Made by a program: the position numbers and the translations under genes. Under the pieces are notes generated by a model. That model worked only from the letters and a program-made list of their open reading frames with translations, was not told the origin of the DNA and made no database searches. Below are positions 17,833 through 27,195 of a DNA stretch of 57,432 bases, in pieces (position 1 is the first letter of the stretch; the number at the start of each line of letters is the position of its first letter). Origin of the DNA: a bacterium. Its GTDB lineage: Bacteria > Moduliflexota > Moduliflexia > Moduliflexales > JAUQPW01. The stretch is from the NCBI GenBank assembly GCA_030550175.1, contig JAUQPW010000020.1, positions 1 through 57,432 on the forward strand. Reading direction: 5' to 3'.

Positions 17833-18315
17833 ATGGGTGTACGAAGACAGGCTCGTGAGGTTGCTCTGAAAATATTATATGGACTGGATATTTTACCTAG
17901 GGAGGTAGATAAAACCCTTGCAGAATTCTGGCTTTTAACCAGGTATTCTCCTGAGATTCAGGAATTTGCGAGTCGCCTGGTCAGGGGGGTCATGGAACAT
18001 AAAGAGGAGATCGATAAGCTTATCATACAAAATGTTACCAATTGGACCCTGGATCGGATGGCGACTGTGGATAGAAATATACTTCGTTTTGCGATTTATG
18101 AACTGCTTTATGAGGAGGAGATTCCTCCCAAAGTCACCATTAATGAGGCTCTGGATATCGCAAAAAAATATAGCACCGATAAGTCAAGTGCCTTTATCAA
18201 CGGTATATTAGATAAAATCCATCATACCATGGTAAAGAAAAAATCGGAAAATATTCCATCTTCTCCACACCCTGGAGCTAAGAACTTATCTGAAACTTCA
18301 AAGAATCCAGATTAA
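17833..18315 (+). CDS. nusB: Transcription antitermination protein NusB
   Basis: 160 residues starting MGVRRQAREVALKILYGLDI, the standard NusB N-terminus, and ending the conserved domain with EIPPKVTINEALDIAKKYS and SAFINGILDKI. NusB with NusE binds boxA RNA in rRNA antitermination. A longer frame from 17740 overlaps ribH and adds unrelated residues, so the ATG at 17833 is chosen. A Ser/Pro-rich tail of about 25 residues follows the conserved domain. Confidence 0.95.
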   Translation: MGVRRQAREVALKILYGLDILPREVDKTLAEFWLLTRYSPEIQEFASRLVRGVMEHKEEIDKLIIQNVTNWTLDRMATVDRNILRFAIYELLYEEEIPPKVTINEALDIAKKYSTDKSSAFINGILDKIHHTMVKKKSENIPSSPHPGAKNLSETSKNPD

Positions 18316-18358
18316 GCAATCCGGGTTTCTCAGAAAAAGGGTTTTTTGAGGGATAACC

Positions 18359-19096
18359 GTGAGATACATCATCATCTCGGATATTCATAGTAACTTAGAG
18401 GCTTTACAGGCGGTATTTGAAGATATAGGAAAAGTCTCTCCTTCGGATAAGATTGTCTGCCTTGGAGATGTTGTGGGATATGGGCCGAACCCTAATGAAT
18501 GTGTGGAGTTTATTGCAGAACGAACGAACTTCACCATCATGGGAAATCATGATCATGCCCTCCTCGGCTTAACCGATCTCGAGTACTTTAATCCCCCTGC
18601 AGCCTATGCGATACTCTGGACCCAGGATGTTTTAACTGATCAGAACAGGAAAATATTAGAGACTTACCAGATTTCTGTGAGGGAAAATCATATTCTTTTC
18701 GTTCACGCTACTCCCAAAGATCCTTTAAACTGGGATTATATTTCTACTCCTGCCGATGCGATTTATCATTTAAAGGATATGACCGAACCTATCTCTTTTA
18801 TCGGTCATTCGCATATTCCCGTTTACTATGCCCTCGATCGTAAAAATCGTCTCATAGAGGAGAGAAAAGATGCTTTTACCCTTCAGATCCGGAATGGCTT
18901 CCGTTACATCATAAATGTAGGAAGTGTGGGTCAACCTCGAGATCGTAATCCTTCAGCAGCCTATGCAATTTATGATCTGGATAAGAAAAGAGTGGAAGTT
19001 CGACGGGTTCCCTATGATATTCAAACAACTCAGCAGAAAATGAGAAAAGTAAATCTACCGGTGTTTTTGATTGAACGACTGAGTAGAGGTATATAA
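18359..19096 (+). CDS. Calcineurin-like metallophosphoesterase (YfcE/MPP family)
   Basis: 245 residues with all five metal motifs in order: SDIHSN (8-13), GDVVGYGPN, GNHDHALLG, FVHATP and GHSHIP. The GYG form of motif II is typical of a widespread family of two-metal phosphodiesterases. The substrate is unknown. The start is GTG at 18359, 44 bases after nusB, so it may be the last gene of the rib operon. Confidence 0.88.
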   Translation: MRYIIISDIHSNLEALQAVFEDIGKVSPSDKIVCLGDVVGYGPNPNECVEFIAERTNFTIMGNHDHALLGLTDLEYFNPPAAYAILWTQDVLTDQNRKILETYQISVRENHILFVHATPKDPLNWDYISTPADAIYHLKDMTEPISFIGHSHIPVYYALDRKNRLIEERKDAFTLQIRNGFRYIINVGSVGQPRDRNPSAAYAIYDLDKKRVEVRRVPYDIQTTQQKMRKVNLPVFLIERLSRGI

Positions 19097-19169
19097 AAAC
19101 CGAGATGCGGAAACCCTGGAGGACACAGAGACCATTTTTTATCCCTGCGCCTCCGGGTCGTTTGGTTAT

Positions 19170-20519
19170 CTACAGAATATATCGACTGAGGTTTTGATCC
19201 TCTACAATATCTTTCAATCGGGTCCGGACATAGTCTGCATCGATGACGATTGTTTTTTCTTTTAGTTCAGGAGCCTCGAAGGAGATTTCGTCCAAAAGTT
19301 TCTCCATCACCGTATGCAATCTTCTGGCCCCTATGTTTTCGGTCCTTTCATTCACAATAGCCGCGACCGATGCAATTTCCTTGATAGCATCTTCGGTGAA
19401 CTCCAACCGGACTCCTTCGGTTTCCAATAAAGCCGTATATTGTTTAATCAGAGCATTTTGAGGCTCCGTTAAGATTCGGATAAAGTCATTTTCCGTCAGC
19501 GGCTCTAACTCAACCCGAATGGGGAATCGCCCCTGTAATTCCGGAATAAGATCCGAAGGTTTTGAGACATGGAAAGCTCCGGCTGCGATGAATAAAATGT
19601 GATCGGTTCTTACCATACCATATTTCGTATTAACCGTAGATCCTTCCACGATGGGTAAGATATCTCGTTGGACTCCTTCACGGGATACATCTGGTCCTCC
19701 ATAATTTTCTCGACCCGCAATCTTATCTATTTCATCTATAAAGACAATACCGGTTTGTTCGGTTCTTTGAATAGCAAGCCGGGTAACCTCATCCATATCT
19801 ATCAATTTCTGGGCTTCCTCTTGCTCCAAAATCTTCCTGGCTTCCGATACCTTTACTTTTCGTTTTTTAGTCCGTGTCGGAAAAAGTCCTGGGGGAAGCA
19901 TATCCTTGATGTTAATATCCATTTCTTCGATGCCTGCATTGGAAAAAATCTCCACGATCGGAAGGGTTCGATCTCGTACCTCTATTTCTACCAATCGATC
20001 ATCAAACTGTCCACTGGCAAGGAGCTTTCTAATCTTTTCCCGGGTGCTACTTCTACTTCGAGAATCCTCTGGAGAAATTGCAGAGGTTTCTTCAGAAGGT
20101 TTAGAAGCCGGGAACAAAAGATCTAAGAGTCTTTCTTCGGCAAGGACTCTGGCTTTTTCCTTAACCTCTTCCTGTTTCTCTGCTTTGACCATATTGACCG
20201 CTAATTCGGTCAAATCCCGAATCATCGATTCCACATCCCGACCTACATAACCCACTTCGGTAAATTTAGAAGCCTCTACCTTGAGGAAGGGAGACTGGGC
20301 CAGTTTAGCCAACCGTCTGGCAATTTCTGTCTTACCAACTCCGGTGGGTCCGATCATGATAATATTTTTAGGAGCCACTTCATCTCGCAATTCAGGACTC
20401 AGTTTTTGTCGTCGCCAGCGATTTCGCAAGGCAATAGCCACTGCACGTTTGGCATTGACTTGACCAACGATATATTTATCTAACTCGGAAACGATTTGTC
20501 GCGGAGTTAGAGTATCCAT
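19170..20519 (-). CDS. hslU: HslU ATPase subunit of the HslUV protease
   Basis: 449 residues from [20 protein letters not shown], the standard HslU N-terminus. Walker [12 protein letters not shown], the pore loop region [12 protein letters not shown], Walker [13 protein letters not shown], sensor [12 protein letters not shown] and the C-terminal SRYIL, which docks into HslV, are all present. HslU unfolds substrates for HslV in the cytosol. The frame extends 16 codons to an ATG at 20567; neither start has a strong ribosome site. I chose the inner one by homology. hslV is immediately upstream on the same strand. Confidence 0.96.
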   Translation of the reverse strand: MDTLTPRQIVSELDKYIVGQVNAKRAVAIALRNRWRRQKLSPELRDEVAPKNIIMIGPTGVGKTEIARRLAKLAQSPFLKVEASKFTEVGYVGRDVESMIRDLTELAVNMVKAEKQEEVKEKARVLAEERLLDLLFPASKPSEETSAISPEDSRSRSSTREKIRKLLASGQFDDRLVEIEVRDRTLPIVEIFSNAGIEEMDINIKDMLPPGLFPTRTKKRKVKVSEARKILEQEEAQKLIDMDEVTRLAIQRTEQTGIVFIDEIDKIAGRENYGGPDVSREGVQRDILPIVEGSTVNTKYGMVRTDHILFIAAGAFHVSKPSDLIPELQGRFPIRVELEPLTENDFIRILTEPQNALIKQYTALLETEGVRLEFTEDAIKEIASVAAIVNERTENIGARRLHTVMEKLLDEISFEAPELKEKTIVIDADYVRTRLKDIVEDQNLSRYIL

Positions 20520-20593
20520 CAGGTTTTCGGTTTTCTCTAAGGAGCTATCCTGGTTTTTTATAATCATTCTTTAATTCAGAAATAAACCATCTC

Positions 20594-20683
20594 ACCACAA
20601 AGACATGAAGACATTGAAAACCACAAAGATTAGATTTTTTTTATTTTTCTTTCTGAATCTTTGGGCCTTTGTGTCTTTGTGGT
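20594..20683. repeat. Inverted repeat, TTTGTGTCTTTGTGG-type, between hslU and hslV
   Basis: ACCACAAAGACA (20594-20605) and TGTCTTTGTGGT (20672-20683) are exact reverse complements. Inside, CCACAAAGATTAGA and GAATCTTTGGG pair again imperfectly around a T-rich loop. It fills most of the hslV-hslU gap. Confidence 0.8.
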
Positions 20684-20716
20684 AGAGCAGTTATAAAAAC
20701 TTATCTCCGATAAAGT

Positions 20717-21244
20717 TTAAAGTTCTTCAACGATAATTTTATCGTTTGTATAAACACAAATAGAGGAAGCGATTTTCATGGCCTCCTCAACAATTTCCCT
20801 CGCACTCAAATCGGTATGATTTACCAAAGCTTTGGCTGCTGCCAGCGCATAAGAACCCCCAGAACCTATACCGATAATGCCATCATCGGGTTCGATAATG
20901 TCTCCTGTTCCCGAGATAATCAAAGAATAATCCCGATCTGCTACAGCCAGCAGAGCTTCTAACCTTCGAAGAATTCTATCTGTTCTCCAGTCCTTGGCCA
21001 GTTCTACTGAGGCTCTGTATAAGTTACCCCGATACTCTTCTACTTTATTTTCAAATCTGGAAAAAAGAGCAAAGGCGTCTGCAGCAGCACCCGCAAAGCC
21101 CGCTATAATTTTATCATGGTACATCCGCCGAACTTTCCGAGCATTATGCTTCATAATCGTATCACCAAAGGTAACTTGTCCATCGCCAGCCATAGCAACA
21201 CGGCCTTTGTGTCGAACAGATAAAATGGTTGTAGAATGAAACAT
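20717..21244 (-). CDS. hslV: HslV peptidase subunit of the HslUV protease
   Basis: 175 residues from [20 protein letters not shown]. After removal of the short leader MFHS the N-terminal Thr is the catalytic nucleophile, as in known HslV proteins with this leader; GDGQVTFG and [14 protein letters not shown] are further family blocks. The frame continues upstream to 21310, but those 22 codons are encoded by TTGTCCGTTG-type repeat DNA (TTDNGQ-like residues) and are unlikely to be translated as part of the mature enzyme. No clear ribosome site remains at 21244. Confidence 0.95.
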   Translation of the reverse strand: MFHSTTILSVRHKGRVAMAGDGQVTFGDTIMKHNARKVRRMYHDKIIAGFAGAAADAFALFSRFENKVEEYRGNLYRASVELAKDWRTDRILRRLEALLAVADRDYSLIISGTGDIIEPDDGIIGIGSGGSYALAAAKALVNHTDLSAREIVEEAMKIASSICVYTNDKIIVEEL

Positions 21245-21245
21245 T

Positions 21246-21420
21246 TCTTGTCCGTTGTCCGTTGTCCGTTGTCCGTTGTTTCTTATCTTATAAGTTCTTA
21301 GAATATCCATTGACCCCTATCAGGATAGACTTTGGATTACCGGTTTGTAGGAATCAGGGAATAGGTCGTTCTCGCATGGTACTAATGGTATTACAAAGCA
21401 ACAGACAACCAACAAAGGAC
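21246..21420. repeat. TTGTCCGTTG-type repeat, copy 2, between hslV and xerC
   Basis: A run of GTCCGTTGTCCGTTGTCCGTT with a 7-base period occupies 21250-21275. CAACAGACAACCAACAAAGGAC (21400-21421) is an imperfect reverse complement on the other side of the gap. Same word family as 3960-4035. Confidence 0.65.
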
Positions 21421-21423
21421 TAT

Positions 21424-22434
21424 TTACGCTTTCGGGTGCGCTTTTTCATAAACCTCCATCAGTTTATTTATACTTACATGGGTATACTTTTGAGTCGTGG
21501 ACAGACTCTCATGACCTAGTAATTCTTGAATAACACGTAAATCGGCTCCAGAGTCTAACAGATGAGTTGCAAACGTGTGACGAAGGGAGTGGGGAGAAAT
21601 CTGCTTAGAAAATAAGCCCTTTCGCACGCACTTTTCTACAATACGCCGTACACTTCGATCCGTTAAAGGATCCCCTTTATAGTCAAGAAAGAGAGGTGAA
21701 TTTTCATTTTTCTCAGTTCTTAATAAAGATTCCAACCGTTCTCTTTCGAGTAAATAAGCCTTCAAAGCTGCCATAGCGGGTTCCCCCAATAAAACCATCC
21801 GTTCTTTTTTTCCTTTACCCCGTACCCGGATTGTTTTTTCCTCGAAGTTAACCTGATTAATCCTGAGATTAACCAGCTCTCCAACCCTTATCCCTGTAGC
21901 ATACAAAACCTCTAAAATTGCATGATCTCTTAAGCTAAGGAGGTGAGGAGCTGAAAAGCCTACTCTCTTTGAAGTTTGAGAACTTGAATTTCCAGGATTT
22001 ACCTGGGGATCTACAGACTGTAGTAGGGCGGATACCTCAGAAACAGACAGAAAGGAAGGTATCCTTTGAGGAAGCTTAGGACTATTTACAAAGGAAGCCG
22101 GATTCAGAGTCAAAATACCCTCCCGATTTAAATATTTTAAAAAGGAACGAATAGCGGCTAATTTCCTGGCTATCGAAGTCTTAGCCCGACCTTTTTCGTG
22201 TAAATGACCCAGGAAAGCCCGGATAATTGCTTTATCTATCCGTGTCCAGTCTATCAAACCTCCTGGGGCATGCTCTTTTATACCAAACCGGGTATCCTGG
22301 AGAAACTTCTCGAACTGAAGCAGGTCGGTTCGATAGCTCTCAATGGTTCGTTGGGATAAATTCCTTTCTATCTGGAGATACCCCAGGAACTTATCTAAAT
22401 AGGTTTCTATTTCTCCTTGAAGATTTCCAACCAT
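21424..22434 (-). CDS. xerC: Tyrosine recombinase XerC
   Basis: 336 residues: an N-terminal SAM-like core-binding domain (about 8-115) and a C-terminal catalytic domain with Arg183 (ATGIRVGEL), Lys207, His282 and Arg285 (PHSLRHTFATHLL), His308 (LLGHESLSTTQ) and nucleophile Tyr317. XerC with XerD resolves chromosome dimers at dif. Its position next to hslVU and topA marks it as the housekeeping enzyme and not an integrase. It is about 30 residues longer than typical XerC because of an extra Ser/Asn-rich loop at about 141-166, just before the catalytic domain. It overlaps the upstream NYN gene by 28 bases. Confidence 0.95.
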   Translation of the reverse strand: MVGNLQGEIETYLDKFLGYLQIERNLSQRTIESYRTDLLQFEKFLQDTRFGIKEHAPGGLIDWTRIDKAIIRAFLGHLHEKGRAKTSIARKLAAIRSFLKYLNREGILTLNPASFVNSPKLPQRIPSFLSVSEVSALLQSVDPQVNPGNSSSQTSKRVGFSAPHLLSLRDHAILEVLYATGIRVGELVNLRINQVNFEEKTIRVRGKGKKERMVLLGEPAMAALKAYLLERERLESLLRTEKNENSPLFLDYKGDPLTDRSVRRIVEKCVRKGLFSKQISPHSLRHTFATHLLDSGADLRVIQELLGHESLSTTQKYTHVSINKLMEVYEKAHPKA

Positions 22435-23177
22435 TCTTGAATCTCTAATTCAGAAAGATAAACATGAACACGATCCAGAGTTTGTTTCTCGGGCATTCTT
22501 TCCTTTATCTTTTTTAGATTCTGAACATATTCCCCTTGGAGAACTCCCTTGCTTTTTACGGTTACGCCGGGAAGTTTCTTCTGAAATGGAGTCGCCAATT
22601 CATTTATGCTATTCCCTGGTACTTCCGTGGGATCTCTTTTCGGAGGACTCCCTTTAGGAAAAGATTTTATATCTTCTTCCGGAGGGAAGTCAACCTCTTC
22701 TTCCTCTGAGGGAGATTGGTTAAAGATTTCTAACCACTTTTGAACTTCTTTATTTGAAAGGGGACGGTTCCTTTTCTCCCGGCTGCGATTCTGAGCAAAA
22801 ACCCTCTCGATATCCCGCTCAAATTCTTCTGATCTGGTCACCTGGGCCCCCATGGATTTTGCGTAGTTTTGAACTTCATAATCTGAAGTGACCACCAGCA
22901 ACTGCTTTTTTTGCTTATCGGCACGGATTAGCTTTGCAATCTCTTCATCGGCACTAAGTCCTCCCGAAGAATACAGGATCGTAATCCTTCCGTAAGTCCG
23001 TTTTTTATCCACCCCGGGTCCCAGATAAGCCCCATCAAAAACAACGATAACCTCCTTCTTTCGAAGTCTGCAATAATCGGTCAATTTTCGAAAGAGCTTT
23101 TCTCGACAGTGGGGATCTTCGATCCTTAGTTTTCGAGACCGACCAATAAAATTATACCCATCTATAATGATGGCCAT
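22407..23177 (-). CDS. NYN (YacP-like) ribonuclease-domain protein
   Basis: 256 residues. The N-terminal PIN/NYN domain (about 1-145) has the acidic motifs MAIIIDGYNFIG (Asp6), VIVVFDGAYLG, SADEEIAKL and VVTSDYEVQNYAKSMGAQVT, matching YacP/Rae1-like nucleases. A Pro/Glu-rich linker leads to a C-terminal part in which two related blocks occur: KEVQKWLEIFNQ and LEIQEWLEIFKE. This is a short internal repeat of unknown role. Its insertion between topA and xerC suggests cotranscription. Activity on RNA is predicted from the family only. Confidence 0.85.
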   Translation of the reverse strand: MAIIIDGYNFIGRSRKLRIEDPHCREKLFRKLTDYCRLRKKEVIVVFDGAYLGPGVDKKRTYGRITILYSSGGLSADEEIAKLIRADKQKKQLLVVTSDYEVQNYAKSMGAQVTRSEEFERDIERVFAQNRSREKRNRPLSNKEVQKWLEIFNQSPSEEEEVDFPPEEDIKSFPKGSPPKRDPTEVPGNSINELATPFQKKLPGVTVKSKGVLQGEYVQNLKKIKERMPEKQTLDRVHVYLSELEIQEWLEIFKEK

Positions 23178-23195
23178 TTTGGGATCCAGGCATTA

Positions 23196-23286
23196 GAAGT
23201 TAGAATACAAAGATTTCCAGTCCGGCCGGGAGTTTATTCCGAATAATATTGATTTCTAATTTTGATTCTGTTTTTATTCTAACTTC
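23196..23286. repeat. Inverted repeat, GAAGTTAGAATA-type, overlapping the topA stop
   Basis: GAAGTTAGAATA (23196-23207) pairs perfectly with TATTCTAACTTC (23275-23286). The right arm runs into the end of topA and encodes its last residues. A related word GTTAGAATACAAA recurs at 31018-31031, and GAAGTTAGAAATTAG at 55286-55300. Confidence 0.75.
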
Positions 23287-25577
23287 GGGTTCCTGACCTC
23301 TAACTGTTGTTTTTGAAACTCACACCCTTTATTCTGGCATTGAATAACAGAAGTTCCCTGATCTTTATCCCATTTTTCAACCAAAAAGGGAGCCTGGCAC
23401 TTTGGACAAGGTTCTGCAACAGGTTTATATGCCAGGGAGTATTTGCAATTTGGATAATTACTGCAACTATAAAAAGTTTTCCCATTTCGTCCCCGTCGCT
23501 CTACCAGCGTTCCATTACACCCCTCTTCTGGACAGGAAATTCCGGTACTGAAAGGTTTTGTAAACTGACACCTAGGATAAGTAGAGCAGGCAAGGAATCT
23601 TCCGAATTTCCCTTCTCTAACCACTAAGGAGCTACCGCACTTTTCACACTTTTCATCGGTAACCACTTCGGTTCGAGTTTTGACCTGGCCATTTTCAGTT
23701 TGTGGGATTTTTCGGGTGTTTCGACATTTAGGAAAACCGGAACAGGCCATAAACTTCCCATAACGGCCCCACTTGATCACCATGGGTTGACCACATTTCT
23801 CGCAGATCTCTTCGGTTACTTCCTCCATTTCTTTCTTAATATCTCGCATTTCTACAGAGGCCTTCTGCAACTCTTGACTGAAGGATCGGTAAAACTCTTC
23901 CAAAGATTGAACCCAGTTAGCTCTTCCCTCTTCTATCTTATCCAACTGATCTTCCATTTCCGCAGTAAATTTCACATCAAAAAGGTGAGGGAAATTCTCC
24001 AGAAGAAGGTCTACGACCAGCATCCCTAACTCGGTAGGTACAAACTTTCCCTTTTCCTTTCGCGTGTAATCTCGCTGTTGGATTGTACTTAAAATCGTTG
24101 CATAGGTACTGGGACGTCCAATTCCTTGAGCCTCCAGTTCCTTGACCAGACTGGCTTCAGAGTACCGGGGTGGGGGCTCGGTAAAATGCTGTTTGGGAAC
24201 CAGGTTCAGGAGGGTCAGGATTTCACCTACTCGAAGTGGAGGTAGAATTTTATCCTGATCCGAATCCACATCTCCCTCATCGCCGTTGATTCTCCCTTGG
24301 GTATCATCTTTACCTTCCACATAAATTTTCATAAACCCAAAAAACTTTATCACAGATCCGGTTGCCCGAAAGAGATACTTACCGGCCAGGATATCTACCG
24401 TTGTCACCTCTAAGAGGGCTGATTCCATCTGACTGGCAATAAACCGGTTCCAGATTAACTCATAGAGTTTATATTGATCTTCTGTCAGGTAATTTTTCAA
24501 GGACGCCGGTACCCGGTAAACCGAAGTGGGGCGAATAGCTTCATGGGCTTCCTGGGCCGCTTTTTGGGTTTTGTATTTATGAGGTACTTCGGGAACATAG
24601 TCCTTCCCGTACTTTTCTAAAATATATTGGCGAGCTTCTGTCTGGGCTTCTTCCGATACCCGGGTAGAGTCTGTCCGCATATAGGTAATCAAACCCACTG
24701 CACCTTCCTGACCAATTTCAAGACCTTCATAGAGATTCTGGGCAATCATCATGGTCTTCTTCGCAGAGAATCCTAATTTCCTTGCAGCTTCCTGTTGAAG
24801 AGTACTGGTTGTAAACGGAGGAGTTGGATTCCGTTTTCGTTCTTTTTTGTCAATTTTGTCTACCTTATAAGAAGCCCCTTTCAGATCTTCCAAGATAGAC
24901 CGGGCCTGTTGTTCATTCTCTATTTTGATTTTCTCATTACCCGATTTAAAGAGCCTGGCTTCGAAATCCGGTGGAAACTCACCTCTTAAATGGGCCGTAA
25001 TAAACCAATATTCCTCCGGAACAAAATTTTGAATTTCCCGCTCCCGTTCACAAATCAACCGCAACGCTACCGATTGAACTCGTCCTGCACTGAGTCCTTT
25101 ACGGACTTTTTTCCAGAGGAGGGGGCTAATTTTATATCCCACCAGGCGGTCTAAAATCCTTCGAGCCTGTTGGGCATCTACTTTATTAAGATCAATCCGA
25201 CCTGGATTTTTCATGGATTCCAGAACCGTTCGCCGGGTAATCTCGTTAAACATAACCCGGTAGATTTGATCCTGCTTATCTTTAAGCTCCTGGGCAATGT
25301 GCCAGGAAATAGCTTCTCCTTCACGGTCCGGATCCGGAGCTAAATAAATTGCGCCTGCTTTCTTGGCAGCCTCTTTGATTTCCGATAAGATTTTTTTCTT
25401 ACCCTTAATAACCACGTATTTAGGTTTAAAATTATTCTCAATATCAACCCCCAGTTCTTTCTCCGGAAGGTCTTTAACATGCCCAATGGAGGCTTTAACG
25501 GTATATTGCGGACCTAAAAACTTACTGATGGTTTTTGCTTTCGCAGGAGATTCTACAATCACTAAAGATTTTGTCAT
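23274..25577 (-). CDS. topA: DNA topoisomerase I
   Basis: 767 residues. TOPRIM domain at the N-terminus (LVIVESPAKAKTISKFLG, PDPDREGEAISWHIA), active-site Tyr in GLITYMRTDSTRVS, and four C-terminal zinc ribbons, each with paired cysteines: CEKCGQ...CSGFPKC, CEKCGS...CSTYPRC, CPEEGC...CSNYPNC and CPKCQ...CQNKGC. It relaxes negative supercoils. The final residues LEVRNPKLE come from the GAAGTTAGAATA-type inverted repeat and not from the conserved domain. A well-spaced promoter lies upstream at 25732-25760. Confidence 0.97.
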   Translation of the reverse strand: MTKSLVIVESPAKAKTISKFLGPQYTVKASIGHVKDLPEKELGVDIENNFKPKYVVIKGKKKILSEIKEAAKKAGAIYLAPDPDREGEAISWHIAQELKDKQDQIYRVMFNEITRRTVLESMKNPGRIDLNKVDAQQARRILDRLVGYKISPLLWKKVRKGLSAGRVQSVALRLICEREREIQNFVPEEYWFITAHLRGEFPPDFEARLFKSGNEKIKIENEQQARSILEDLKGASYKVDKIDKKERKRNPTPPFTTSTLQQEAARKLGFSAKKTMMIAQNLYEGLEIGQEGAVGLITYMRTDSTRVSEEAQTEARQYILEKYGKDYVPEVPHKYKTQKAAQEAHEAIRPTSVYRVPASLKNYLTEDQYKLYELIWNRFIASQMESALLEVTTVDILAGKYLFRATGSVIKFFGFMKIYVEGKDDTQGRINGDEGDVDSDQDKILPPLRVGEILTLLNLVPKQHFTEPPPRYSEASLVKELEAQGIGRPSTYATILSTIQQRDYTRKEKGKFVPTELGMLVVDLLLENFPHLFDVKFTAEMEDQLDKIEEGRANWVQSLEEFYRSFSQELQKASVEMRDIKKEMEEVTEEICEKCGQPMVIKWGRYGKFMACSGFPKCRNTRKIPQTENGQVKTRTEVVTDEKCEKCGSSLVVREGKFGRFLACSTYPRCQFTKPFSTGISCPEEGCNGTLVERRGRNGKTFYSCSNYPNCKYSLAYKPVAEPCPKCQAPFLVEKWDKDQGTSVIQCQNKGCEFQKQQLEVRNPKLE

Positions 25578-25731
25578 AAATAATTATTCAGAATAACGGA
25601 GTCGTCTTTGATACGTAAACCCCGCTACATGTTTCTCCTTTCGGAAAAATCCCTCATCTGAAAACAACTCGCTTTGAGAGTTTATGCAAACTTTTATGGG
25701 AGATATGATCGCATCGTCCTATTACAAGTGC

Positions 25732-25760
25732 ACAATACACTCTACAACGGTTCTTGTCAA
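25732..25760 (-). promoter_or_regulatory. Sigma-70-like promoter of topA
   Basis: Reading the minus strand, TTGACA (25760-25755) and TATTGT (25737-25732) are separated by exactly 17 bases, about 155 bases before the topA start. Supports topA-NYN-xerC as a transcription unit. Confidence 0.6.
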
Positions 25761-25867
25761 CTTCAGATGGTGAGAATAATCCTTGAGTTTTTCCTAAAGA
25801 TACAGTGTTGGGAGGTTCGTGGAGTAAAGAATACTCCTTGACGCCGCCAGAAAAGAGGAATCGGCAA

Positions 25868-25903
25868 GCTTAACCCTTGAAGAGGAAATCAAGTGGGTTA
25901 AGC
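25868..25903. repeat. Hairpin GCTTAACCC-TTGA ... TCAAG-GGGTTAAGC
   Basis: GCTTAACCC (25868-25876) extended by TTGA pairs with TCAAGTGGGTTAAGC (ending 25903), with one bulged base. It lies downstream of the small membrane genes and may end their transcript, but no U-run is evident. Confidence 0.6.
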
Positions 25904-26072
25904 CTTACAGAATCGGGTTAAGTAAGTAAACAAGGGGGAAACAGAGTATAAAAATCTCTAAAAACTTCAGAGTAAAAAATTTTAGATTTCCTCTTCCCCG
26001 CATTTTCTCTATCGACCAAATCGAAATAGGAGGGCCTATCTGGATAAACCGGATATTCTGGGCGATTAATTT

Positions 26073-26312
26073 TTAGAATTTCCTTCCTAACCAAAATCCG
26101 ATGAAGGCAGCTCCTATAACCGCTTTGACGGGGTAAGTTCTTACCCACTCTCGCCAATCAGCCCACTGGGTTATTTCTTTTCTGAATTCACGCTCCACAC
26201 GCCGAATAGTTCGAGCAACGGCTCTTCTATCCCTTTCAATGGATTCTTTGAGTTGCTGTTTAACCTCCTCGGTACTTAAAGGTTCTGTCAATGGCTTTCT
26301 AATCTCTTCCAT
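26073..26312 (-). CDS. Small membrane-anchored protein (DUF883/ElaB-like)
   Basis: 79 residues: a charged amphipathic helix (about 10-55, EVKQQLKESIERDRRAVART) followed by a C-terminal hydrophobic segment (about 58-75) ending FWLGRKF. This is the layout of ElaB/YqjD-type proteins, which tether to the inner membrane by a C-terminal helix and in E. coli associate with ribosomes in stationary phase; here that role is only an analogy. AGGAAAGG precedes the ATG. It follows the holin-like gene by 2 bases, as YqjD follows or precedes YqjE in other genomes. Confidence 0.7.
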   Translation of the reverse strand: MEEIRKPLTEPLSTEEVKQQLKESIERDRRAVARTIRRVEREFRKEITQWADWREWVRTYPVKAVIGAAFIGFWLGRKF

Positions 26313-26314
26313 AA

Positions 26315-26722
26315 TTATAGTTCCTTTCCTATGACGTCCTTATCTTTTTGCAACTCCTGTATGCTCTCATTTAATACAGGAGTTGCCTGCCGGGCCTTAG
26401 TTTTTCCTATTTCTATTAAAATATAACCTACAATGAGGTAAACAATCCCTACGATAAGACTTGACCAAATCAAGCTATGAAGGGCCTTCGTTAACAACGC
26501 AATTAAGGTAACCGTCAGAGCTCCAAAGGCAAAAAATCCAAAAACTATCCCGATGATCAGAATAATACTTCCCCTCATCAACTTGGACAAATCTTCTTCA
26601 AGCTCTATCTTCAGGAGTTGAACCTCATTTTGCATTAATCGGGAAAGGTCTTGAAAAAGTTTTTGGATGAGCTGCCCCAAATCAAAACCGGATTCCGCCT
26701 TTGACATCTTATTTTCTACCAT
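26315..26722 (-). CDS. Phage-holin-family (DUF1469/YqjE-like) membrane protein
   Basis: 135 residues with an N-terminal amphipathic region (DLGQLIQKLFQDLSRLMQNE), two membrane helices (about 49-73 and 82-107) and a short charged tail. The arrangement matches the holin superfamily III/YqjE proteins of chromosomal, non-phage origin. A strong AGGAGGAG precedes the ATG. It is paired with the ElaB-like gene. Function unknown; a role in envelope stress is guessed from the family. Confidence 0.75.
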   Translation of the reverse strand: MVENKMSKAESGFDLGQLIQKLFQDLSRLMQNEVQLLKIELEEDLSKLMRGSIILIIGIVFGFFAFGALTVTLIALLTKALHSLIWSSLIVGIVYLIVGYILIEIGKTKARQATPVLNESIQELQKDKDVIGKEL

Positions 26723-27195
26723 ATATTTATCTCTCCTCCTATACTTTGTATATAATATAAGGAAACCCTTGAGGACTTTCCCCTAATCTTAGGGATACTT
26801 ACTGGGTACTCATTTAAAAATTACTTTTTGCAAAGTCTATTCCTCTATCCTATACCGGTCGGCTTACAGAAAGGAAGACCCCTTAGAGGTAGAATAAAAC
26901 CTCTGAAGGGGTAAAAAATGCTTTTTTTTGATGAAGTATTTGACACTTTACCTTACACCCGACCCTCAGACAATGTCAAATGTCGGAGAGAAGGCTCCTA
27001 TAGAAGTGTGGGGGTATGGGGGTATGGAAGTGTGGAAGTGGGGGGAGGTATGGGAGTATGGGGGTATGGAGGTATGAGGGTATGAGAGTGAGGAAGTAGG
27101 AAAGTATGGAAGTGTGGGAGTAGGGAAGTTCTATTTCTTATACTTCCATACCCCCATACTCCCACACCCCCATACCCCCACACTCCCACACTCTT
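26723..27195. other. Intergenic region between dprA and the holin-like gene
   Basis: 473 bases. The first 270 hold the leader of the holin-like gene, including the ribosome site at 26728-26737. The rest is the largest GGGAGTATGG-type repeat (27005-27193), which touches the dprA stop codon. No gene seen. Confidence 0.6.
27005..27193. repeat. Intergenic inverted repeat, GGGAGTATGG-type, copy 2 (largest)
   Basis: About 130 bases of reiterated AGTGTGGGGGTATGGGGGTATGG words are followed by their reverse complement, CCATACCCCCATACTCCCACACC and variants, to 27193. The left arm begins AGTGTGGGGGTATGGGGG and the right arm ends CCCCCATACCCCCACACT. It could form a hairpin of roughly 50 pairs. Confidence 0.85.

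Larger units (their letters stand above)
25578..26072. other. Intergenic region upstream of topA
   Basis: 495 bases with the topA promoter (25732-25760) and a hairpin at 25868-25903 listed separately. A 79-codon frame at 25918-26157 overlaps the small downstream gene in another frame, has no ribosome site and is not supported. Confidence 0.55.

Noticed and set aside
21424..22434. Integrase of a mobile element
   Set aside because: Gene neighbourhood (topA, hslV, hslU) and domain pattern are those of housekeeping XerC; no attachment sites or phage genes are seen.
25918..26157. 79-codon ORF overlapping the ElaB-like gene
   Set aside because: It is an out-of-frame shadow of the membrane gene without ribosome site or domain features.
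26315..26722. Prophage holin
   Set aside because: The protein belongs to the chromosomal YqjE-like group, paired with an ElaB-like gene; there are no lysin, capsid or tail genes around it.
27005..27193. CRISPR array or tandem repeat locus
   Set aside because: The units are degenerate words of variable length without spacers, and the two halves are complementary. No cas genes are present.
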